From assembly GCF_019059575.1 (NCBI RefSeq), contig NW_024881615.1, positions 372,001 through 436,000 on the forward strand: a DNA stretch of 64,000 nucleotides. Direction: 5' to 3'. A program made the translations under genes and the position numbers. Of this stretch, positions 35,201 to 47,200 are shown in pieces. Under the pieces are notes generated by a model. The model had not been told where the DNA came from and made no database searches. It saw only the letters and a program-made list of their open reading frames with translations. Position 1 is the first letter of the stretch, and each line of letters starts with the position of its first letter. The DNA comes from Amphibalanus amphitrite (taxonomy: Eukaryota; Arthropoda; Thecostraca; Balanomorpha; Balanidae).

Positions 35201-38200
35201 CAGGTCCGTGCCAGTGGGAGCCCAGCGCGCGGCGGAGGCAGCCTTGTAGGTCAATGGGCCAGCCGGCGCCCGGGGTGGGGCGGCGACGGCAGCGGCGGCG
35301 GTCCAACTGGCTCAGGGTCGGCTGGCGGTCCGCCGAGGGCCGGCCGGCGGACCGGCTGGCCGGCAGGACCTGACGTGACGCCACCCGGGACACCGGCACA
35401 GTCACCTCCACGGCGACGACTATCACACGCTACATCGCACTTTATGCACGCATATTCTACACGCACGTAGACGACACGCACGGGAAGGGAAGGTCACGCG
35501 TGCCGCCCTTCTGTTCGTCCGTCCGTTCGTCCGTCCGTGAGGAGGCATCCACCACCACGGCCCTGAGACGGCCGTCGGAGCAGACTCCTCCGCTTGTCTG
35601 GCGCACACGGCCGCAGGAGTAGCGTGCCGTCTGCGTGCCAGCCAATACTGACCTGCCTCACGTGGGCCGGCGGCAGCGGGGGCATCCGGCCATTACTGGT
35701 GGACGACGGCGGCTGAGCGCCAATACGCGCCGGTAAAAACTGGTAACAACGGCCCCACCGGACACCGCAGCGGATGGCCGGCCGGCGGCGTCTTGACTGG
35801 CGAGGACAAACATCTCGCAGGGTTCACTGAACACGCCCCAGCACCGATGACGGAACGAATCAATCCGACGCAACAGCCGCGGCAGCACAATAAACACGCC
35901 ATAAAGCGTGATTCGGCATTGGTCCCGGGTCCTTAACCCAATAACATGTCATTAAGCGCGGTGAGCACTGAGCACAGAGGGCCGGTTTTCGGACCGATTC
36001 GTTGGTCCCGAGGCGAGACATTGGTAGAGGTGATGCTAGGGGTTTGGACTCGGTGACCAGTGTCGGTCGCTCGGTCACCGGTGACTCCATGACCATCAAA
36101 ACGTGCAAAAGGTGGCGTGTATGTGACGGAGACTACCGGACCATGAAGGCCATGGTAAGACTTCTGTCAATCTGGCTATGACTTCTGTCGATCTGAAGAA
36201 GACTGATGAACAGCATCGGCGTATGGTGGTGAGTTTGAAAACAACATATGGTGCACAATGCACATGACACCGACGCAGATCAACCCTCTGAAAGCCGCTC
36301 CTAGAACCGTGCCCTTATCAGAACTCTTTGTTGAGGCGGCGTGACATGAGCGCATTCCTTCAGAGCCTGGGCCTGCCACGCGGCCGTTTGCAGTTTTGAT
36401 TCGTGAGCTCTGGTCGTGACCGCGGTCTCAGAGGGCCGCCGGGGTGGAACGGGTAGGGTCCGTGTCCGCCCGGACAGCACCGGACAATAGGCCGACGCAG
36501 AGCACGACGGGACAACGCCGCTAAACTCCGGTCACAAGCCGGGGACAAGGGGCCAGAGCTCAGCGGCTCGCCAGGCGAGCCCTCCAGCAGCCATGCGAGC
36601 AGAGTTCGTGATGGGGTGGCTGTGACCCGACACTAAGCGAATAAACTTGTCCCAGTGCTGTTTAGTGTATAGGTGCTTATGAATTATGATCAAACAAATC
36701 GTCCGGAAGCGGGAATCAAGAGAGTGGTCACCATCTTTGAATGAAATGGTCTGGCGTTGCCCACCAAATGGGAAGCTTCGAAACGGTAACGTCCATGTTT
36801 TAGCGCTTCATTCTTTTATTCTTCCAGTGACAGCTGCACAGGTACAGCTGTCACTGGACGGCCGCACCGCACCCGCCATGCGCGGGCTCTCTCCTTATCT
36901 CCTTGTCTCTGTCCTCCCTCCTCCCTCTCTCCCTCTCTCATGAACCCCGCCCTGTTCGACCCTGAGTGGCCGGCAGTGTAGTGCGGAACAGCCGGCGGCA
37001 CGGGCGCGGTCCAACCGGCCTGTCTACCGCCGCCGCTGCCGGCGGAGTCGGGCAGTCGCCAGGTCCGACGAACATAGAACAGGGCAGGGCGGGGCCAGCA
37101 CAGGGCACACGGACCCCTAAGGTCGACCGAAGGCTGACTAGTTCATCTCCGTGGCGAACCGGTAGGTCGTCGGGCAAACGGTCCGCCGTCCGGCCGCTGG
37201 AGGTCGACCGGGGACGGGGAATCTGGGGAGGGACCGGACCGGCGCGGTGCACGCAGCCTCCTCAGGACCGGCCGCAGAGCCCGGCGGCGTTAGAAAAGTC
37301 CGCCCCACAGCCATAGGTCCGCTACTCAGTGCCTATGGCTCCACCGAGCCGCGGTCACTGCCACCGTGACAGGGAGGCACCGGTTCTGACGTCACACGAA
37401 AATATCAGTCGGCTGGTTGTGGCACTGCCCCCTGCCGGCGCGACTGTGCTGCCACCTAGCTAAGCCTAGTCAGCCTAGGACGGGACGGTTTTATTTGTTC
37501 TCGTCTAGTGGTGCAGCTTGCGACGACACTCGGTCGACATAGCTGTGCTGCAACATACCCCAGGTTCGGAGTCTCTCGGACGGCCAATCCTGTTCCATAA
37601 CCACAGCTAAATCCCCGCTGACCTTAACCAGGATTGGCCGGACGACGTTAAATCTTCGTAGTTCGAGAGGCACCGAACCCGGGGATAGTCTATCGAAGCC
37701 TTGGCGGCTGAAGAAAGGCTAGACATATCTCACTTGATTTTGGCGTGGCCAGCCTCACTTCTGTAGTTTTGCTTCACAGAATTCTGCGTCCTATTGAGTT
37801 TCCGGTTACGTAGTACACGACCACGTTCAGGAACTCGATGTTTTTTTAGATACATCACGTAATGATAAACTTTTGGCAGCATTTGCATTGGTTGCCTGCA
37901 TATTTTGGTGAGGAAAAATCGCTATCGCAGTAGTACAGTCAAGACATACCACAAAGGATCAGAGCTAAAGCAGCATTATTAACCAAAAGTGTATTGCATT
38001 GATCACCAGCATGTTCGTAAAATAAAATACATCAGGAATAAAGATGACAACCAAGCCGCATGGACACTTATAACAAACATGAACGATAAAGTGGCAACAC
38101 AAATGAAAGAGAGAAGATGAATCTGCCCTTCGCAATCGTCAACTTAAAATAAAACTTCAAATATACAACAACAGACCTCTGTGCATTAAAAGAACACGAA

Positions 38201-41200
38201 TACACTCGCTTTGTCGTCGACACATAATGGGAACATCCTGGCGGCCCAGCCAAACAGCGCGCCCGCCTTCGAGTAGGAAATAGCAGCGGCCGCAGAAGTG
38301 GCCAACAGATAACTACCACATTGTTCGTCACGCCACCTGCACTGAAACGTAACAGCTATTTAATCGTGAAATGTAGCTATCCATCCAAAAATGCTGCACT
38401 ACACCAGCACCACCGCACAGTTAGCAGATAGGTACAGAACGCAGGTCCTGGTCTCTGTCTCTTCCGAGTAGGGTCTCCGGACCGGTCACCAGCGCCACCA
38501 TCTCCGCGCGGTAGCTAAAGCACAGCTCTCCGGCCGGGGCCCGCAGTTCCTCGGCCTCTTCGTCCAGCCTTGTCCTTGTTTTGACGTGAGTGAATGTGCA
38601 AATGTTTTGAATGATTAGATCAGCAGCCGCGGATACGGATTCTGAGCAGTAATCGCCACGCACTTTGTATGTGGATCGCTCTTAAATGTAAATACAAATA
38701 CAAATACAAATACAGCCAGACCAGCACGGCTCCCGCCCAGCACCTGAAGACTCCGCCCTCCGCAGATCCGTCCGTCCAAAGCCGGACAGCACACAGGGGC
38801 AGGAACGCGAGGTGCAGCGTAGCCACGCTTTCCCTTTCCGCCGCCGTGGCCCCAGCCCGGATCGGGCACACGTCCAACCGGAAAGTGACGCCAGCCTTCT
38901 GTTGACACGGTGGGATTCTCGCTCTCGCCCAGGCCTGGCGGCCTCGCAATCTCCAGCCTCGGACCGAAGACAGGCGCGCCGGTGCCGAGGCCTTGGCGGT
39001 CGCGCGCAGGGGGTCCCCTGATGGCAGAGCCAGCGCCCTCCCCAGCAGCCTGGCAGCCAGCGTCCAGCTTCTCTCCTCCATCGGAGAAAGTCGGGCTTCC
39101 GCCATTAGTGCGTGGCACGGTGTTGAGCGCGGACACAGGTGATGATGCGGCCGCCTCTCGCAGTCCTCGCTCCAGAAGATTCACGTGCGAGGGGGCGGCC
39201 GCCGGCAGCCACGCGACGGCAGCGTGTTCGAGCGCCCCTCGGACGTAACCGATTGGCCACCGTACTAAGGGCACCCTCGTCCAGGCCCCAGCTATTCAAC
39301 CAGGTCGACGGCGCCGTAGCCGTCACTCGAGCCACGCCACAGAGCTCACGCCTCAAAGCGGTTTGCTCTCCGGTCCTCGGCATCCGGCATCCGCAGTGAT
39401 TTGGCGTAGCCAGGACAGGTGAGATGCCGGCCTCAGTCATAACCGGAAAGCCTGTAAAAAAGCAATATGTGATTGACAAATGGAAATATATTGTAAGCAT
39501 AGAGTTGAGAAATCATGACGCACACTGCATTGTGACAGTAGATACTTAAGTGCGAGTGGCAGAGGAGGGACTTATTGTAAGAAAACAATGAGCAATTGAG
39601 GCATTGATTTGGTAATTGGTTCTGTAGGTAGCTCTGCCGTGCAAAGGCAAAAACCCTTATGTCGGGTCAGAGGCCATTACCTCAGGTCAAAGGTCACCCG
39701 AACATAATGGGTTTTGCCTTTATACGGCAGAGCTACCTACCCTTCACATATGAATGTGGATGATTTGTACCATTAAGAAAAACCATAGGCGTAGGAGCGG
39801 AGGGGGGGGGGCATGCCCCCACTTTTCAGCTATGCTAATTTTTAAAGTAAAATATTTATTTTTCATTTAAATTCAAAACTAAGAGCAAGAAATGGTTCGG
39901 CAAGGTGAGATGAGCACGAAACTGCAAAGAATTTGTTCATAGGGGTATTACGGTTCCCACAAAGTGACATTGAAGTTCTCTGCCCCCCCCCCCAAACTTT
40001 ACGTGAGGTTCCTAATTCCTATGCCCATGGAAAAAACACATTGCATTATGTGCATCAACACTTAACCCTTGCACGAGGGCCACAAAGCCCACTATAAAGC
40101 CCACAAGACACCATCTGAAATCAAAGCATGACAAATGATAGCATGTAGGCACCTGACGGCTGACCTACTACATATAGGTAACCTACTGGACAAAACATAC
40201 CACATATATCAATATGTATGTGCAGATAAAGTATGAATGCTAGGTTGATACCAAGGCTGTTTAGTAGGTTGTAGGTATGCTGAAAGGATGAAAGATGGGC
40301 ATTTTTTTCAAAAAAAAATATCTGATCTACAGTTCATATGAACATGCAACATGGGGTTAGGTAAGGTTTGATTTTTGTTTTGTACCAGACTGGAAATAAT
40401 ACACGTTATGCCTAATATGTCCGGCATAGTGGCGGGATTGCGCCGAAAATTTCTGCGCATGTCAGGCGTAGGTAGGTAACTTTGCATGCGCCGAATTCGA
40501 CGCATGGCGGCAAACACCATAGCCTTGATCGGTAGATGTGCACATGTGCTTTATATAAAAAGGGTTTAAATTTTGCACAAATAGGTATACCTAATTTTTG
40601 GCGCAAATTACACAGAAATTTCAGTGTCTGGGTACCCACCTTCCTGTCAAGTTGATACTTGACACACCATCCTGCTATCTGAGGCGGCCCAGGATCCAGC
40701 TCAGGCAATTACAATGAAAGTCAACAGTCGTGCGGGAATCACACCACTCCCCATTAAAATCTGATATCAAGTAATTAGTTAATGACGATAATCCCGCCAC
40801 CACAAATCTTATGAAACACATCAACATTGACCTTTGATATTCCGAAAAGAAATACCCATCATGATTTAAAGCGAACGTGTTCTTACGCAGCTGTGACATA
40901 AGCTGCGCATACGAAAAACACCAGCTAGACCAATTGATGGCGAATAAACCTGTTGATGAAGAAATACTTGTCTCCCATTGGTCTGTGAACACAATCTGCA
41001 GGAAACGCAGCTTAAACTACAGTAAAATTTTGCAGGAAATTCTGCAGAAAGTAAGAAAAATGCAATTTAAACATATTTAGCCAATGAGTCTGGCCAATCT
41101 GTTGATATATTCCGATAGATATTGAGCACGATCAGTCATTTTGAAAGAATTACGGTCCGACTCTCTTTATTTTTAAAGCAATGACGCATAATATGATTAT

Positions 41201-44200
41201 TGAAAAATTGACAAATATATTTTCTTGGAGGGAAAAGTGGGACTAGCGTTAAGTTAAAAATCAAAATTAATACACTGATCGAGACCTCGCTTTCAAAAGT
41301 ATATATCAGTGCATTTTCGCATCGAATCTCTCTCAATCATGAACAAACTTGGGCAAAAACAGCAAGATTGCCTGTTTTGTCAATTCACACATTTTCATAT
41401 TTGGGGGCAATTTTAAAGTTGATGGCCAATGTTTTCAAAGTCAACATTTCCACAGGAAAAAATACAGCTATTTTTCTTACAAATTCATTCATTTGTAGAG
41501 TCCGACTCTCTCTTGTTTTCTCGCAGTTTCCGTTGTGATTTGAGAGAAACGATCATGTGTATCATAAGCGTTTGGCTCACTTCAAGACGGCAGAATTTGC
41601 ACTTGCATTTTCTGCCGTGTGGAAGACCAGAGGGAGTCAACTAATTTATGACAGAATGTGCTTAAAAAATGACTGGTGAATAATATCTTTTGTCAGTGCC
41701 TGACAAATATTTATATTTTAAATCACGCTCATCAGCTGTCAAGTGAGCTCCAAATGGCCTAAATTGTCAGCTGTTTATCATCCTAGGTCAGCTCAAGGTC
41801 ACAGACGTCAGCTGAAGAAAGTGGTGACCATTGGCCCTGTGTTGAGCGGACAAACCGGTGTTACCTAGTATTCTATGTACCGTGCACCGTGAGAGCGGCC
41901 ATCCCCAGAACCGTTCCCGGAGTCGCCCTCCCCCGTCCCCGCTCCCACGAGGGCTTGGAGACGGCCGCTAGAGATGGTTAACTGCACGGGCCGTTTTTTG
42001 ACGTATTATCCAGGGATCAAGTTGGTGGAGAGCAGACTTATCCGGTAGCTCCCAGGCCAAGTGCCCTTGCAGGGGATTCAATTCAGCGGAATGAGAATAC
42101 AGCACTGCAGAGCTTCTATTCAAAACAATAGAGAAAATCGCAGCAGAGCATCGAAAAAAACAGCGGCATTCGCAGCATACGAGGCGGCGTAACCTTGACT
42201 GCAGCGTGTCAGGGAATCCACAGCCGAGGTTGGCGCATTTTATAGTGGAGACGGACGCTGGGTCGGTCCTTGGCGGGGACGACCCACTGGTAACAGCTCG
42301 GCAGGGGTATGTAGCGGCGTGCGCAGAGACCGCCCACTGTGCGCATACCCGCCCGCTGATCACAATCCAGGGCGACCTTGAAAAAGGACAAAGAATCGCC
42401 CGGTAATAAATGGCCACTAAAGTAACGGTATTTCTGTAATTTTACCTGCCCTCAGCTTGACACAGCCCAACCTTGAACCATTATCTTGACTAGAACGGTC
42501 GAGACAACAACTTCTCACATCGTGCCATTAATCTCGTTTCGTTCCAGCTGTCGGGCTCTGGTCCAATCATGTCAATGTCGGGTCACAATCTCGGACTCAG
42601 ATACGTATAACAGTTCAAAGTCACCTCGGTGACGCGATACATTCCTCGCTGTTCAGTGTTGGCTGACTGTCCGCTCACGTCAGTCAGAAGGGTGGACAGG
42701 GGTTCAAACGCCACCCGCACCGCCTCCGTGGACCGTGATCCTCTGCTAAACGCAGTTATAGGCCTGGCCCAGAACACTGTGACATACATATCAGCAGCTG
42801 AGACAACATGAACAGGATCGTCGTGAGATAGGAAATCAAGCAAGAATATGCACTTAGCCTACTGATTCATGATCATTCATATGAATCAAATTATGTGTCA
42901 GAAAACCACATCACCAATGGCAACGCTTTCACCTTTTTTCAGAGCACATCAGCGACGAGGTCTGCAACCTGGTGCAGCTAGCTACCTGCTTCGCCGCGAC
43001 AGCACCAGGCCCGTGTCCGTGTTAGTGTTGGTGCCGGTGTTACTTTTATCCCTCGATGAGGGCCAGGCTCGAGGCTGAGGCAGGGCGGCGGCAGGTGTGA
43101 ATTCGCAGCTCTCACAACTCTCGAACGGCGCCAGACGGCTGAGAGAAATATTAGAACCACCTGCGACGGGCTGTGCACTTCCCTCAGACGGGACCGGCTG
43201 TGCCAATCCTCTCCAAAAGACATCTGTTGCTCTCAGGAAAGGTGCGACTCAGGCCTGTCGGTATGGCGTCCGGTCCTTCTAACCTCGGCGTTCCAACCAG
43301 GCCCACCCACCAAACCCGCGCACTCCTTCGTCACGATGTTATGCTCGTCCGCCAGCTCCAGTTCGGATTACGGCGGCGCCCAGCCCGGCGCAGGTGCGGC
43401 GGAAGTGGCTGACTCGGTTTTACTACTACCGCATGGTGCGAACGAGGCGCGGAGCCATCCCACTGGCGGCGGCTGGCCTTGTGACCACATTCTGGCCGCT
43501 GAGTGCGATCGTATCGCCGCCACGGCCATCTCCCCGCCGCCTCTCCGGTCACGGAGCCAAGGGCCGGCGGTCCGGTGAGGTCGGTCCGGGACCGCGCGGA
43601 CCACCGGAGTGGGGACCGTCCAGGGGCGGGACCAACAGCCGGGCATGACCATGGTCACTTCACGAGCGGTGGAATTAAGAACTGAGGGAAGAGATGACGG
43701 ACATAGTTCCGAGGATGGCCATAACGAAAGTTTGCCTCGCCGCATCCCAAGGAGGTGCCAAGATCAGGTTATGCCAGCGAGCCCTAACAGTTTCCCTATT
43801 CCGCAGCATCTCGCTGCGCTGCGTTCTGGAGGACTAAACAGCGCGGCAGTACAAACTGATATCACTGGTCGCGATCAGGAGATACCAGCCCTCAGCGATC
43901 GCCCGGCGCCATCCGTCCGAGGCCAGTCTAGGCGGCAGGCGCAATTGAGATCTGCATGACGGGAGGGGCCGCTGCAGTGGGCGCCTCAGAGGTCTTCTGT
44001 TCACCGATCAGGTCATGAGAACCGAGGGCAGTGGGTTAAGTGGTGTCAGGTCACACCGCACCCAAAGAGTCAACATGCCGTTGTGTCCAAAGCGGTTCCG
44101 TGGCTCTCAACGCCTATAGAAAATGAGCTTATTTCATCCCGTACCGTGACGGTCATATTACAGCCGTGATAGGAAGGTTACCGAGCTCGCTTTCCCGGCT

Positions 44201-47200
44201 TTGATCCATATATGGTAGCAGCGCATCAAATCGCGGCGATAGTACTTCGTTGCAGCACCAGACGATGTCTCCTCACGAGTGGTTGTCTGACCTCGTATGC
44301 TGAATGCAATTTTAAGCTAGTGACGAAAAACCGCACTAAAACTAATTGATCACTGGTTTAAGTTCTACCATATCCTGTCGCCAAAGTTTCTGTGGTTACA
44401 GTATCCAAGTTAACACAATCGGTTAGATTGGATCAGCTGAGCTCAATGGCAAACTCTTATCATGGATTACAGCAAAACGTTCTCAAAGCCAACCAACATG
44501 ACCGACCGGCCGACCCTGAGTTCTGGGTCGGCGGGTGACCTCGGCGGAGCACACAGCACCCCTCCCGTGGTATCGTGACACCCATCGGAGCGAACGAGCC
44601 CGGGAATACATGGCACCTATCTGAGCGACACAAATACGGCTAGACAGACGCGACCACCATAGCCGCCGCGTGTCCCCGTCACGGAGAGATACCATCTCCC
44701 TGGACGGCGGCGGTCCGTCACATGTCCACGTGTGTGAGGGGAACAGCTGGCCCGGGTCACGTCAGGTCAGGGTCGCACAGACCGGCTGTCCTTTCAAGTC
44801 CCAACAGCTGGCTCTCTGTATTAAGTCCACAGATGCTCCACGCTCCATCCAAGACAGCTCAGACTTGACCACCTTGTACGGAACCATCCGTGACAGGCAG
44901 CACGCCCAGAGGGGGGAAGGGAAGGGAACAGCCCCCTGACTCCACCCACCAGGCCCAGTAGTCACGAATGCCCTTTTGGCCGAAGCGGTGAACCCCGACT
45001 GACTGCCTTCCCCAGAGTCCCCTCTAAGGTCGGCGGGTGGAGTCCACAAGGGCCACTGACCCTCCTGGGGTCGGAGAGGGTAGTGTGAGGGCCAGCCACA
45101 TTGAGGTAGGAGGGCAGCTCTGAGACCTATCGAGCCGCTCGGCTACCACTGCCGGACGGGACTACACGTTAGCACTTAATTATCGCTGCTGAAGCCGTCA
45201 AAACTCGTGATAATCTCAGTCTTGCTGTCCCGGAAGCTGCACTTACATCATGACAACCACTGCACACTCCCCGCCCAACACCTTGGAACAATGCTATCTC
45301 CAACACGCCCCCGCAGGTGGCCACATCCGCGTACACACAGCGTTCTGTCCGGCCGCAGACAGTGCAGCCGCTGCCAAGGTCGTCCGACGCCGCTCGACCC
45401 AGAACGAGACTCGTGTCTGCGTTATTCCAGCATAATCGGCCAGTTTGTTCTGTTTACGAGACTCGCTGAGCGCAGCGCCGTGCTTTTATTAACCGGCGCC
45501 GAGTCAGCCCTAATCAGGTCGGACTTGGGTCGTGACCAGGACGGTCTTCTGACCCAGCCTGGCGCCCGCCAGTAGCTCATCGAAACGAGACTTGGCCGGG
45601 CGTCTGAGTGCTCGACAAAACCCATCAAAACGAGGCCGGCCGCACAGCGTAATCCACATAGCTCATCAACCGCCGACCAAACCACGATCATTCGGTCAGC
45701 CGAGGCAAGCCCCGAAAACAGATCACTAAATTCAGCGGCGTGCCGAACCGTTTCCGGTAGACCACTAAGACTCCACCCCTCCTCAGGCGGGGGGGGGGGG
45801 GGGGCTGTCGCCGGCGGACCGATCGACGCACAGGGCGGGGTGTGACCGGCACGGCGGTGACAAGGTCACGCGGAACCGTGGGACCGCCGAGTTATGTAAC
45901 GCAGCCCTGTCATGGCCACGGTCGCCGCCGGAGCTGGAGGCCCCCGTCCCAGCGCCACGGACGGTAGGTGTCACGGAGAGTCACGGAGGGTCACGGAGGG
46001 TCACGACACGTCACGAGGCGTCAGGATTCGTCATAGTCGTGACGTGTGACGCGGAGACCACTGACCCGGGCGGTCCACACTGGGCCGGGGGCCCGGAAAA
46101 GTGCTAGAAATTATTTGTGATTGAGTTGTTGATCTCAGCGACAAGCAAACATGCTAAAAACGAAGTGGGGCTGCTTAACCCTCGCCGGACCTGTTGTCAG
46201 ACCCCCCACCCCCTCGGCCGGCCGAGGGGGGAGGGTTGGTACGACCCCTTTTCGCCGTTTCGCCCCTAATGGAGCTAGAGCCTCGCGGAAAAAACAAGCG
46301 TGTGCGCCGTTTCAAGACGGAACGATTGATACCCGATTTCAAGGTCCCATGTCAACCGGTAACCTCTGAGGTGAGGTCAAAAAGCCCAAGGTAGGGTTTG
46401 GTTTTTGGTAAATAATTTCGCATAAAATGGTCGCAGAGCAGCAATTTTGGCACCATCGTGTTTGCCTGGCTCAGGCGCGTCGAATGGTATACTTTTTGTT
46501 CGGGTGAGGTCAACTTAAGGTGTTGACCTCAGGTCAAGGTCAGGTCAGCATCCTCAGGTCACGAAGTTGGTCGAAAGAGGTCATGTCGCATATCATTCGA
46601 TTCGGGAGGTCTTCCCGAGTCCATTGGTGGCTTTCCCGAGTCGCTGGCTCAATTTGATCATGAGTTATTGACAAGAAACTCCTATGACCGTAGTGACGTC
46701 ATAAATGACGTCACGGAAGGTCAAAAATGCAAAAGTAAAGCATCGGATCTTGCAAGTAGTGCATGAAATCACGATTCCATGTGCTTGAGATAGTTTGAGA
46801 TCATTCCATGCGCAAAAACAACAGTTTCCTTATCTCCCCATTTACTTTTAATGGTGATGTCACGTGACCTCGAAGAGTAGCAGGCATTAGCAAAAATTGC
46901 GAGTAGGGCATGACAGAAAGATGATTAGTGGTTTGTATGGCACGGTCATTTTTAGCGGCTCGAAATAACATTTCTCAAAAAGTCTAACTTAAGAGCAAGT
47001 TGTTGTTGATTATCACTTACTTGTGTTTGGGGGTTAATAATGACTGATTTTTTTAGTTTGGCCCAAAAATTTTGACAGCAGGGGCATTCCACGTCAAATC
47101 AAACACCGAAATCCGTCATCCCCTTCGATTTTTCTGAAAATTTGTAGGCAGACTGGGCATGGTTCAAAACTGAGTTACGTATAATATTTTCGAAATTTGA

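Noticed and set aside
41960..42420. 149-codon minus-strand frame with many Cys
   Set aside because: No family was recognised, no splice context was evident, and it sits alone in the AspH intron. It could be a transposon remnant but I cannot support that.
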